DNA of 64,000 nt from an uncultured Eubacteriales bacterium (GTDB lineage Bacteria > Bacillota > Clostridia > Christensenellales > CAG-917), in contig URIZ01000006.1 of assembly GCA_900548005.1 (NCBI GenBank), positions 1 through 64,000 of the forward strand, read 5' to 3'. Shown here in pieces: positions 54,304 to 62,618 of the stretch; position 1 is the stretch's first letter; the number at the start of each line of letters is the position of its first letter. Made by a program: the position numbers and the translations under genes. Under the pieces are notes generated by a model. The model made no database searches. It was not told the DNA's origin and saw nothing but the letters and a program-made list of their open reading frames with translations.

Positions 54304-55059
54304 GTGAAAAGAAACAAAAAAACGTATTGGCTCGATATATTGAAACTGTTCGTCGTCTTCTTGAAGATCGGCGCGTTTTCGTTTGGGGGCGGATATGCAA
54401 TGATTTCGCTCATCGAAAACGAAGTGGTCAACAAAAAGCAGTGGATCACAAAAACCGAGCTTGCCGACATCTTTGCAATTGCCGAGAGCACCCCCGGGCC
54501 TATTGCCATCAACACCGCAACCTACATCGGCGTGAAGCAATGCGGCATATTGGGCGGCATAGTTGCAACGCTTGGCGTGGTCATTCCGTCATACGTCGTG
54601 ATTGTTGCGCTGTCCTATCTCATAGAAGCGGTCAAAGACAACGTGTGGGCGGGCTACTTTTTCAAAAGCATACGCATTGGCGTGCTTGTGCTGATTGCAA
54701 AAGCAGTGTTTTCTTTCTTCAAGGACCTACGCAAAAACGTGGTGTCCGTCGCGCTTGCAATCACGGCGTTTTGCCTTGTTCTGCTCACAAACGTGAAAGT
54801 GACCTACATAATTCTCGCCACATTTGTCATAGGCGCACTCACCGTTGCGACAACCAATTTTGTGAAGAAGAAACTCTATCACTCGGTCGGCACTCCCGAA
54901 TATTTCAACGAGCGCATAGGCTACAAACCCCAAAAGGACGAATATGTCCGTATATCGACAAATTCCGCCGCCGCGGACAACGCTCTGCTCGAAAACAGCA
55001 AAAGCACGCTTTCGGACGGCGAAAAAGCACAAAAAAGCGAAAAGGAGAGCGCAAAATGA
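54304..55059 (+). CDS. chrA1: Chromate transporter subunit 1 (short-chain CHR)
   Basis: Half-size ChrA of about 200 residues plus a charged C-terminal tail (251 in all). The CHR motif FGGGYAMISLIENEVV near residue 30 and AIAESTPGPIAINTATYIG identify it. Starts at GTG 54304 with AGGTGG upstream. Overlaps the second half by three bases (ATGA), so the two should form a heterodimer. May export chromate or another oxyanion; chromate itself is not shown. Confidence 0.9.
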   Translation: MKRNKKTYWLDILKLFVVFLKIGAFSFGGGYAMISLIENEVVNKKQWITKTELADIFAIAESTPGPIAINTATYIGVKQCGILGGIVATLGVVIPSYVVIVALSYLIEAVKDNVWAGYFFKSIRIGVLVLIAKAVFSFFKDLRKNVVSVALAITAFCLVLLTNVKVTYIILATFVIGALTVATTNFVKKKLYHSVGTPEYFNERIGYKPQKDEYVRISTNSAAADNALLENSKSTLSDGEKAQKSEKESAK

Positions 55060-55655
55060 TATATCTCGAACTCTTCTGGACGTTTTTCAAAATCGGGCTG
55101 TTCACAATCGGTGGCGGGCAAGCGATGATCCCCATGATCTCGCAAGAAGTCGTGCAAAAAGGCTGGCTGACAATCGAGCAAGTGCAATCTTTCATCGCCA
55201 TATCCGAGAGTACGCCCGGTCCTTTTGCCGTGAACATTGCAACCTACACGGGCGTGTCGGTGACATCGTCAATGGGAATCGGGCAAAGCCTTCTCGGCGC
55301 GATTTGCGCAACGTTCGGCGTGACTTTGCCGTCCGTTGTCATCATAACAATCATCGTCCTTGCCCTTGCAAACTTCATCAAACGCCCTGCCGTGCAAGAA
55401 ACGTTCTCGTACGTGCGCTCCACCGTGACGGGACTGCTTGCCGCCGTGTTTGTGAGCTTTGTGCTCTCCACGCTCTTTGGGATATCCAACGTGCTTGGCA
55501 GCGAGCCTATATCCTTTGACGTGATAGGCACTTGCATATTCGTCTTTCTTATGGCGATATCGCTTGTCAAGGTGAAAGGCAAGTCCCTGCCGCCGATTGC
55601 AATCATACTCTTGTCGGCAGTGATAGGCACGCTGTGTTACGGCTTTATTCATTAG
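55056..55655 (+). CDS. chrA2: Chromate transporter subunit 2 (short-chain CHR)
   Basis: 199 residues, second half-size CHR protein with inverted-pair motifs IGGGQAMIPMISQEVV and AISESTPGPFAVNIATYTG. ATG 55056 overlaps the first gene's stop and has AAGGAG. The upstream frame stays open by chance for 250 codons; it is not a fusion. Confidence 0.9.
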   Translation: MIYLELFWTFFKIGLFTIGGGQAMIPMISQEVVQKGWLTIEQVQSFIAISESTPGPFAVNIATYTGVSVTSSMGIGQSLLGAICATFGVTLPSVVIITIIVLALANFIKRPAVQETFSYVRSTVTGLLAAVFVSFVLSTLFGISNVLGSEPISFDVIGTCIFVFLMAISLVKVKGKSLPPIAIILLSAVIGTLCYGFIH

Positions 55656-55717
55656 AACCGCCGCCATATCGGCAGAATATACGCGTGCTTGCAACGGTTG
55701 AAAACAAAAACACATAG

Positions 55718-55755
55718 AAAAAACGACGGAATATCCGTCGTTTAGTTTTTTTCTT
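55718..55755. terminator. Terminator between chrA2 and the DUF6320 gene
   Basis: AAACGACGG pairs with CCGTCGTTT around a five-base loop with A and T runs outside; shared by convergent genes. Confidence 0.85.
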
Positions 55756-55769
55756 TTTTGTTGTGCTTT

Positions 55770-56459
55770 TTAGACAAAGAAACGTTTTTTGATTTCACTG
55801 CCCAGCACTTGTCTGCCGAAAATCAGCGAAAACGCAATCTCTGCTAGTCCCACGCCGAGCGTTGCAAGGGATGCGATCCAGTTGTAACCCGCATAGTGCA
55901 AAGACAAGCAATAGTTGAGCGGGAACAAGGCGATCATAAACAGCGCAAGCACAAAGGAGTGGAAGGCATATCTATACCACTTTTTGGTGATGACTGCGGT
56001 GAGCAACGTCACGACGCTCAATGCGCCTGCCGCGCAAGGTATCACGTAAGAAAGCGCGATGTAGAACTTGCCAAAGTGCAAGCACACAAGAATCGCAAGG
56101 ATCATCAGCCAGAACGTCGATCTGTAATAGAACGTTCTAAGATCCGTGCGGAAAAAGACAAATTGTCCGATGACAAGCCAGAAGAATCCCACGGACGCAA
56201 GCCCGATGTAGATGATCGAATACACCTTGGAGATCACCGACGCAAGCAGCAAGCCCACAAGCGTGAGCACGGAGAGCGCGATAAACACGTCTCTGACGGT
56301 CTTTCTTGCGTTACGTCTTTTTTCGTTGGCGTTGTAAGGGGCAAAATCAAAGTTTTCGTCTGTTTTGTCCGTTGCCTCGACAAGTCCTGCGCCGCAAAGG
56401 GGGCAGTTGTCGTCATATTCGGGATGATACGTTTTGCAAAGTCTACAATATTTCATCAT
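55770..56459 (-). CDS. DUF6320-type membrane protein with zinc knuckle
   Basis: 229 residues. A four-cysteine knuckle (CRLCKTYHPEYDDNCPLCG) opens it and five to six membrane segments follow (about 60-215). This matches the DUF6320 proteins that neighbour condensation-type acyltransferases in Clostridia. ATG overlaps the upstream gene's stop by four bases (ATGA). It probably anchors or supplies the substrate for that partner; the reaction is unknown. Confidence 0.8.
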   Translation of the reverse strand: MMKYCRLCKTYHPEYDDNCPLCGAGLVEATDKTDENFDFAPYNANEKRRNARKTVRDVFIALSVLTLVGLLLASVISKVYSIIYIGLASVGFFWLVIGQFVFFRTDLRTFYYRSTFWLMILAILVCLHFGKFYIALSYVIPCAAGALSVVTLLTAVITKKWYRYAFHSFVLALFMIALFPLNYCLSLHYAGYNWIASLATLGVGLAEIAFSLIFGRQVLGSEIKKRFFV

Positions 56460-57931
56460 TTATCTCCGTTTGTTTCGATGTACACGTCAAGACCTTCCGC
56501 CGTCAACGCTCTGACGAACTCTTTTTCAAGGTGTGAAGATTTGAAAGTCCTTGAGAACGTCAGCACGCACTCGTCTCCGAACGTCACGCCGGCAAGTTTG
56601 TAGCCCGAGTCCTTAGGCTCTTTCAAGCAAAACTCCACTCTGTCCACAATCTCGGACAATTCTTTGGGCGGATTTAGGCGTCCGTAGTTTGAAAAGTCCA
56701 TAGACACGGCTTTGTTGTCCATGATATATTTTGTGATTTTGAGCCCTATATCTTTGAGCGCAAGCGGCACAAGCGCGATAAATTTGTTGCGTTCTTCACG
56801 CATATTCGCGTTGACGTTCTCTTGCAAATATTTTTCGTTGAGTTGCTCTTTGAAGCACTCTTTGACCGCGTCCACGTATGCTTGGATGCCGCCGTCCACG
56901 CTGTCTTTGAGCGTCACGTCAAGATAGAACGAGAAGTTGCGCACCGTGTCGGACGGGAAGAATTTGCGAAGATTGACAGGCACTCTTGCGTTGATGTCCT
57001 TGTTGCTGCCCTCTTTCTTGCGCATATCGAACATGATGCCGAATATGATCGCAAGCACGTATTCCGTGATGGTTGCGCCGTATTCTTTCGCCTTTTGGTT
57101 GAGCTTCGATGCGGAAGTGATCACGTGAGTCATCACGCCGTGGCGAGCCTTGGGGAGCTTGGGGATATAGGTGAAATTGATCTTTCTTTTTGCGTAGTCG
57201 TGCTTTTCGGCATACACTTGAAAGCTGTCTTCGATCTCGGTGGGAGTGGGCAAATCGCGATAGTCCTTTGCGCTCTTGTAGTCTTCGATTCGCTTGCCAG
57301 TCTTGATCTCGTAGTATCTTGCAAGCAAACTCATAAGGAAAGTCGAGCCGCCCGTGCCGTCCGTGATGCTATGGAAAAACTCGCATCCGATTCTGTAATC
57401 GCTGTACACCACTCTGAAAAGATAGCGTTTGCCGTCAAGCGGAATGGGTTGGAACGAATAAAGGCTCTCTTTCTCCACTCTGGGCTTGAAAGGCAATCTC
57501 TCAAAATAGTACCAAAACGCGCCGCGCTTGATGGTGACCATAAGCGTGGGAAATCTCGGCACGAGATCGTCAAGCGCTTGTTGCAAAATCTCGCCGTCTA
57601 CTCTCTCCTTCATCACCGCCGCAAAGCGGAAGTGCGTGCTGTATTCGTTTGAAGAAGATGACGGATACACTTTTGCCGCGTTGTCGAGCTTGTACCACTC
57701 GGTCGGATCGAAAATACTCTCCTTCTTCTTGCTCTTCACCGTGCCTTCAACAAGAGAATCGTATTGAACGCCGAAATACCTTGAAATCGCTTCCAAAGTC
57801 TTTTGATCCACGTCTTCACCGTCTTCGGCTTTTTGGATCTCTTCAACGTCGATCGACAAGCGTTTTGCAAGCTCGTCAACCGTGAGATTCTTGTCTTCTC
57901 TGAGTCGTTTTATAGATTTTGAATACTCCAT
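56456..57931 (-). CDS. XRE-HTH / condensation-domain acyltransferase fusion
   Basis: 491 residues. N-terminal XRE helix-turn-helix (about 5-58: IKRLREDKNLTVDELAKRL, EAISRYFGV). From about 85 a CAT/condensation-type acyltransferase with the catalytic HxxxDG motif, HSITDG, at His187-Gly192, and the later DFSNYGRL-type beta-sheet closing segment near 410. Such enzymes move acyl groups between thioesters and alcohols or amines (alcohol acetyltransferases, lipid acylation). No other gene in the window is obviously its substrate source. Coupled to the DUF6320 gene downstream. ATG 57931 has GGAAG. Confidence 0.85.
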   Translation of the reverse strand: MEYSKSIKRLREDKNLTVDELAKRLSIDVEEIQKAEDGEDVDQKTLEAISRYFGVQYDSLVEGTVKSKKKESIFDPTEWYKLDNAAKVYPSSSSNEYSTHFRFAAVMKERVDGEILQQALDDLVPRFPTLMVTIKRGAFWYYFERLPFKPRVEKESLYSFQPIPLDGKRYLFRVVYSDYRIGCEFFHSITDGTGGSTFLMSLLARYYEIKTGKRIEDYKSAKDYRDLPTPTEIEDSFQVYAEKHDYAKRKINFTYIPKLPKARHGVMTHVITSASKLNQKAKEYGATITEYVLAIIFGIMFDMRKKEGSNKDINARVPVNLRKFFPSDTVRNFSFYLDVTLKDSVDGGIQAYVDAVKECFKEQLNEKYLQENVNANMREERNKFIALVPLALKDIGLKITKYIMDNKAVSMDFSNYGRLNPPKELSEIVDRVEFCLKEPKDSGYKLAGVTFGDECVLTFSRTFKSSHLEKEFVRALTAEGLDVYIETNGDK

Positions 57932-58194
57932 ACTTCCATTCCGTCGAAAATTTATTTCGCATTGTGCAAATACTTATTAATACAAAAAGCTGACATAATG
58001 CATTTATTAGGACACTATCTTAACACGCCAAGTCACTTTCGTCAAACGATTTGCCTTTGCCGTCCCGTTTTTATACTTTTATTACAACCCGTCCGACATC
58101 GCGCCCGCGCATAATGCGCACACGTATATACACGTGTACGCATTTAAAAGGAATGTGCAATTTCAAAGACGAACACGAGCCACAACGGCATAAT
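57932..58194. other. Intergenic region upstream of the fusion gene
   Basis: No gene. A CACACGTATATACACGTGT palindrome-like element lies near 58121-58140. I saw no convincing promoter. Confidence 0.3.
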
Positions 58195-58570
58195 AATTAA
58201 TAATTAATAATGAATAATTGTGGAAGGCGAAGCCTTATCCAAAAGCCTATTCGGAGCGTACTTATACACGGAATGTGCTTATTCGAAGTGAGCGTTCGCA
58301 AGGCGAACGCCGAGATAAGCGCCGAGCAAGACGGTTGTACGAGAATGCGTGGCACTGTGTTGCGCAAGCCGCCACGCAGGCGAAGTGGCATAACAAGGGG
58401 ACGATACTTTTCTATGCGAGTGCCGACTGTCTTCCCCGTGAGCGATGTACACTTTTGTAGAGAAAGCACTCTATACGAGTGGTGGAAGAAATACCGGCGC
58501 GGACCGGAAAGATGGGGCAATTCTATTTAGGGTTTCAAACGTTCACCCCTTGTAGAGCCGTGAACAATAT
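58195..58570 (+). repeat. Dispersed repeat, copy C
   Basis: Third copy of the family at 1-231 and 24230-24681. It shares the AT-rich terminus with copy B (58195-58223), the CGTACTTATA..CGGAATGTGCTTATT and CTATGCGAGTGC blocks, and with copy A the last unit (58451-58562: GTGGTGGAAGAAATACC, GGACCGGAAAGATGGGGCA, TATTTAGGGTTT, CTTGTAGAGCCGTG). It has extra small hairpins, such as GCGTTCGC/GCGAACGC and AAGGC/GCCTT with a three-base loop. Confidence 0.8.
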
Positions 58571-58632
58571 GCGCCTTACGGCTGGATGTTTCGACAGGCT
58601 CAACATGACGATATGGAAAATTTGATACAGCA

Positions 58633-58681
58633 CCCGAGCATGCGTAGCGGAGCGTACACGTAGTACGTGAGCAACACACGC
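58633..58681 (+). repeat. 49-bp direct repeat, left copy
   Basis: Identical to 58991-59039. Begins CCCGAGCATGCGTAGC and ends GCAACACACGC. Confidence 0.9.
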
Positions 58682-58990
58682 ACAGCCGGAACAAAAGCCG
58701 TCATCGCGGCAACGGCATCGCTTGCTTACAAGCAACGCCGAAAGCCGTATTAGGCTTGTTGTTCTGCTAACCGCGCCGAAAATCTTTGCTATCAGTTTAG
58801 TTACGGACAAAAACTTCTGCCGCAATTTCGCAAGATTGTCGGCTTGGTGTTTAGATTGGGTGGGACACCCACAAATGCGTCCCTTGCCGAAAAGCAAACG
58901 GCAAGAGCCAAGGAAGACGAGAACGAGTAGCGGAATGTACTTTGTACCAAGAGATAATCAGACACAGAGCAAGCGGCGAAAGTCAAGGAA

Positions 58991-59039
58991 CCCGAGCATG
59001 CGTAGCGGAGCGTACACGTAGTACGTGAGCAACACACGC
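58991..59039 (+). repeat. 49-bp direct repeat, right copy
   Basis: Identical to 58633-58681; ends 14 bases before the rpsI terminator. Confidence 0.9.
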
Positions 59040-59052
59040 GCAGGGTGACGAA

Positions 59053-59087
59053 GAAAAAAGCACGGCAAGAAATTGCCGTGCTTTGTT
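59053..59087 (-). terminator. Terminator of rplM-rpsI
   Basis: AAAGCACGGCAA pairs with TTGCCGTGCTTT around a four-base loop, T run on the minus strand, 23 bases past rpsI. Confidence 0.85.
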
Positions 59088-59109
59088 TTCGTCGCTTGAA
59101 TGCGTCTGA

Positions 59110-59520
59110 TTATCTCTTGGAGAATTGGGGTGCTTTACGAGCCTTATGCAATCCGTATTTCTTGCGTTCTTTGGCTCTGGGGTCACGAGTGAGATATCCT
59201 TCTTTCTTGAGGATAGCTCTGTATGCTTCACTGTCTGCAACGCAGAGTGCGCGAGCGATGCCGTGACGGATTGCGCCTGCTTGACCGGTGTAGCCGCCGC
59301 CGTACACGTTGACGAGAACGTCAAACTTGTCGGAAGTGCCGGTTGCCACGAGCGGTTGATTGACGATGAATTTCATCGTGTCAAGCGGGAAGTACTCGTC
59401 GAGAGTGCGTTTGTTGATGACGATATTGCCGTCGCCGGGGATAAGGCGAACTCTTGCGATTGCCGTCTTTCTTCTGCCGGTGCCGAGATATTGAACTTTC
59501 TTGGTTTTCTTAGTAGCCAT
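59110..59520 (-). CDS. rpsI: Ribosomal protein S9
   Basis: Small-subunit protein whose C-terminal tail reaches the P-site tRNA. 136 residues; [17 protein letters not shown] start and the [17 protein letters not shown] tail are typical. 15 bases after rplM, in the standard rplM-rpsI pair. Confidence 0.98.
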   Translation of the reverse strand: MATKKTKKVQYLGTGRRKTAIARVRLIPGDGNIVINKRTLDEYFPLDTMKFIVNQPLVATGTSDKFDVLVNVYGGGYTGQAGAIRHGIARALCVADSEAYRAILKKEGYLTRDPRAKERKKYGLHKARKAPQFSKR

Positions 59521-59535
59521 ATTTCACCTCTCCAA

Positions 59536-60000
59536 TTAGTTGAGTTTGAGCTCAACCGGGCATTGTGCCTGATGATCATGCTCTGCACCTGCGTAAACGC
59601 GGAGTTTCTTGAGCATTTTTGCACCGAGCGTGTTCTTGGGAAGCATACCCTTGACCGCCTTGTACACTGCGAATTCAGGTTTTTCCGCCATCAATTTCTT
59701 GTATTGGATTTCCTTGAGTCCGCCGATGTAACCGGTGTGATAGCGATAGTACTTATCTTCGAGTTTGTTGCCCGTGAGAATGACTTTGTCGCAGTTGATT
59801 ATAATAACGTGGTCGCCGCAGTCGACGTTGGGAGTGTATTGTGGTTTGTTCTTACCTTTCAAGATTGTTGCAACTTGAGAAGCGAGACGACCGAGAACCA
59901 TATCGGTTGCGTCAACGATGTACCACTTGCTTTCCACTTCGCCCGGCTTTGCCATATAAGACTTATTGTTTTTTGCCATTGAAGACAAATCCTTAGCCAT
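59536..60000 (-). CDS. rplM: Ribosomal protein L13
   Basis: Early-assembly large-subunit protein. 154 residues, with an N-terminal extension of about 10 over Bacillus. [22 protein letters not shown] and the [18 protein letters not shown] core are diagnostic. I choose ATG 60000, with GGAGG eight bases upstream. Leader of about 90 bases from the promoter at 60100-60128. Confidence 0.97.
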   Translation of the reverse strand: MAKDLSSMAKNNKSYMAKPGEVESKWYIVDATDMVLGRLASQVATILKGKNKPQYTPNVDCGDHVIIINCDKVILTGNKLEDKYYRYHTGYIGGLKEIQYKKLMAEKPEFAVYKAVKGMLPKNTLGAKMLKKLRVYAGAEHDHQAQCPVELKLN

Positions 60001-60099
60001 AGTGCTAACCTCCAAAAATTCTGTTTTTGCAAGAAATCGGCGTGTTCGGAGGGGCTAGTTCTTCCCACAGACATACTTCTTCCAAAAATATGCTTGTTA

Positions 60100-60128
60100 A
60101 TGATATTAAATTGCGCGCGATAAGTCAA
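60100..60128 (-). promoter_or_regulatory. Promoter of rplM-rpsI
   Basis: Minus strand: TTGACT at 60123-60128, 17-base spacer, TATCAT at 60100-60105. Confidence 0.65.
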
Positions 60129-60256
60129 GCGTTTTTCCACAAAAAGTCCCGATTTTTGCACATTCGGGGCATATTGCGAGCAATCCGCTCAAAATACGCC
60201 GCCATTTTCACGCTTTTCTTGACGCCTGTTTTGCGGTTTTTCGGTTTTCTATGCCG

Positions 60257-62356
60257 TCAAAACTCAATGCTCATAGCGGCGCAATCAAGGTTTTTGGCGG
60301 GCATCTCTTGTCCGTTCACAATCGTATTTTCGCCCTTCAGCCCGACAATCTCAAAGCTGAGTTTTTCCGTCTTGCAATCATCGCTCGGCGTGACGTTCAA
60401 CACATATCCGTCCTCGGTTTTTTGCATATCAAACGCGATATTTCCAATCTCGTCATACATCGTGAATGTGTTTTCTCCCGGGAAGATTTTCAACGTTAGA
60501 TGCTTGAAATCTTTGCAATTGAGCCTGTCTTGCTCCCTTACGTCAAGCAAGGGGATTATGCCGCCGTCTTTGACGAAAACGGGGTATTGATCGAGCGGAC
60601 ATTCTATCTCGTATTCTTTGTCGCCGTCAAAGCGTTCGCCGCTGAAAAAGTGCGTCCAGTTGCCTTTTGGCAGCCACACTTGCATCTTTGTCGTGCCGTT
60701 TTTGCCGGGTTTTGTCACGGGGCATACGAGCATTTGCTCGCCGAAGAAATATTGGTTGCGCCACTTTTTCGCATACGCGTTTTTGTCATTGACGTAGTAG
60801 TACATGGGGCAAACAAGCGGCACTCCGTCCTTGGCGGTGCGGATATTTGCCGTGTACAAATAGGGCAAAAGCCTATGGCGCAAACGCATGAAATCTTCCG
60901 CAACGCTTTCCACTTTGGGATAATTCCACGGTTCTTTACTCATAGATTTATTGTTTGAATGCAAGCGGTTCACGGGTGAGAATACGCCAAACTGCAACCA
61001 TCTGAGATACAATTCCTGATCGCCTTTGCCTAAAAGATGCCCGCCGATGTCGTGCGACCACCAAGTGTAGCCTGCGTTGGATGCAAGCGACGTGAAATAG
61101 GGCTGAAAATTCAAGCTCTTCCAACACACCATCGTATCTCCCGAAAAGCCGAGCGGATAGCGATGCGAGCCGAGTCCTGAATATCTTGAAAGGATAATCC
61201 CCTTCTTACCGTCCCTATTGATGTCGAGCATGTGATAGTGATTGAGCAGCCACAAAGGATCGAGCCCTTTCATCTTGGACTTTGTGCCTTGTTGCCAGTC
61301 TATCCACCAAAAATCCACGCCTTCCTTTTCGTAGGGATGGTGCAAGACGTCAAAGTATGCGTTCAAAAACTTCTCGTCCGTCAAATCGAACTCGACGGTC
61401 TTCTTGGTTGCGGGATCTATGCCGCACGCTTTTGCCATCTCGGGATACTGCTCTTCAAAATATCTCACTCCGTCACGCGGATGCAAATTCATGGTGACGG
61501 CAAGATCTCTGTCCTTCAAATCGGCAAGGAATTTTTTGTGGTCTGGAAAGAGCTGTTTTTCAAAGGTGTATCCCGTCCACCCCGCGCCTTGAAAAGACTT
61601 GAACTCGGCGTCCTTGGGCGTGTTTTTGACAATGTGCCAATCCATATCCACAGTCGCAACCGTGAGCGGAACGCCCTTTTGGGCAAACTCGTCCATGAGC
61701 GAGATATATTCGTCTTGCGTGTATGCGTGATAGCGTGACCACCAGTTGCCAAGCGCGTATTTTGGCAAAACGGGAGTGTATCCGCAAAGCGAATAAAACT
61801 CTTTGAGTCCGCCAAGATAATCGTCTTCAAACACAAACACGTATTTGTCCGCATAGGTCTTTTCTCTTTGCTTGACAAAGCCGTCCTCGGTGAGCAGAAA
61901 AGATTTTTTGTCATCGATCTCGCTCACGCCGTTTTTGGCAAACAAGCCTTTTCTTATATGCGATATGCCGAAGTGGTCTTTGCCTTCCGCCATGCCCTTC
62001 CAACCAAAAAGCATGCCGAAAGTGCCGTCAAGCGTGCGAGCCGTGCCGCCGAGATTTTGAGCGTTGCTCGCCTTTCTCCAATCCTTTTCTTCGGGTGTCT
62101 TGACATATACGAAAGCGGTGTCCAAGTCCACGCAAAAATAATACTTATCCGTCAAAATCAACACTTTATCTTGCGTTTTTTGCACTGTAAAGTGTGGATT
62201 TGCAAAATCTCTGCACGCAACCATCTGCGTTCTGTTGTCCGTAAACGCGCCCTTTTCGACACGTATTATCCTGTCGGAAAGCACGCTTATTCTCACGTCG
62301 TCAAACTCGATGACATTGCTTTCTTTGCAGGGTGCAAGCGTTGTTGCAAATCTCAT
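60257..62356 (-). CDS. Glycoside hydrolase family 31 (alpha-glucosidase-like)
   Basis: 699 residues, cytoplasmic (no signal peptide). N-terminal beta-sandwich, then the barrel: LGNWWSRYHAY, the nucleophile Asp353 in FWWIDWQQG and the acid/base Asp407 in GFSGDT. Then the C-terminal beta domains. It cleaves alpha-glycosides or alpha-xylosides; the WIDWQ motif differs from the WxDMNE of classical alpha-glucosidases and marks a distinct subgroup. ATG 62356 has AGGAG. It stands alone, divergent from the O-antigen-ligase-like gene. Confidence 0.9.
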   Translation of the reverse strand: MRFATTLAPCKESNVIEFDDVRISVLSDRIIRVEKGAFTDNRTQMVACRDFANPHFTVQKTQDKVLILTDKYYFCVDLDTAFVYVKTPEEKDWRKASNAQNLGGTARTLDGTFGMLFGWKGMAEGKDHFGISHIRKGLFAKNGVSEIDDKKSFLLTEDGFVKQREKTYADKYVFVFEDDYLGGLKEFYSLCGYTPVLPKYALGNWWSRYHAYTQDEYISLMDEFAQKGVPLTVATVDMDWHIVKNTPKDAEFKSFQGAGWTGYTFEKQLFPDHKKFLADLKDRDLAVTMNLHPRDGVRYFEEQYPEMAKACGIDPATKKTVEFDLTDEKFLNAYFDVLHHPYEKEGVDFWWIDWQQGTKSKMKGLDPLWLLNHYHMLDINRDGKKGIILSRYSGLGSHRYPLGFSGDTMVCWKSLNFQPYFTSLASNAGYTWWSHDIGGHLLGKGDQELYLRWLQFGVFSPVNRLHSNNKSMSKEPWNYPKVESVAEDFMRLRHRLLPYLYTANIRTAKDGVPLVCPMYYYVNDKNAYAKKWRNQYFFGEQMLVCPVTKPGKNGTTKMQVWLPKGNWTHFFSGERFDGDKEYEIECPLDQYPVFVKDGGIIPLLDVREQDRLNCKDFKHLTLKIFPGENTFTMYDEIGNIAFDMQKTEDGYVLNVTPSDDCKTEKLSFEIVGLKGENTIVNGQEMPAKNLDCAAMSIEF

Positions 62357-62426
62357 ATTTTTTCTCCTATATGACGGCTTGTCGCAACTTCTTTTGACTG
62401 CATGCCGCCGATTTTGTGTGTAAAAT

Positions 62427-62455
62427 ATTGTATCAATTCTACCGCAAATTGTCAA
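62427..62455 (-). promoter_or_regulatory. Promoter of the GH31 gene
   Basis: Minus strand: TTGACA at 62450-62455, 17-base spacer, TACAAT at 62427-62432; leader about 65 bases. Confidence 0.75.
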
Positions 62456-62526
62456 TATACACTGCATTTCACGCTCGCTTTTAAGCGACATGTTTCGCAC
62501 TTGATTTTCACCTGTTTTTCGGCGCG

Positions 62527-62555
62527 TTGACACCCGCGCGCAAAGGTGATATAAT
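62527..62555 (+). promoter_or_regulatory. Promoter of the O-antigen-ligase-like gene
   Basis: TTGACA at 62527-62532, 17-base spacer, TATAAT at 62550-62555; leader about 57 bases. Confidence 0.75.
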
Positions 62556-62618
62556 CTTTTCATCATATAGGGGAGCAAAAGCGCAAATACACTCAAGAAA
62601 AGTTTGCATATAAAGGTC

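Larger units (their letters stand above)
58571..59050. other. Hairpin-rich block with 49-bp direct repeats
   Basis: No gene. Two identical 49-bp copies (58633-58681 and 58991-59039) bound about 310 bp. Each holds the CGTAC/GTACG hairpin. Between them are more short hairpins (GCTTG/CAAGC, TTGCCG/CGGCAA, GGGT/ACCC, GTAC/GTAC with three-base loop). TTTCGACAGGCTCAACATGAC near 58589 is a motif recurring in dispersed repeats of many bacteria. Frames across it give the spurious CVAHVLRVRSATHARV and MLSLSKHP peptides. Confidence 0.7.

Noticed and set aside
54297..55655. A 452-codon frame that would fuse an unknown N-terminus to the second chromate transporter half
   Set aside because: Its first 250 codons are the antisense-like alternative frame of chrA1; chrA2 has its own ATG with AAGGAG at 55056.
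58535..58897. A 120-codon frame with MLSLSKHP and CVAHVLRVRSATHARV
   Set aside because: It translates dispersed repeats and the 49-bp element; no ribosome site and no protein character.
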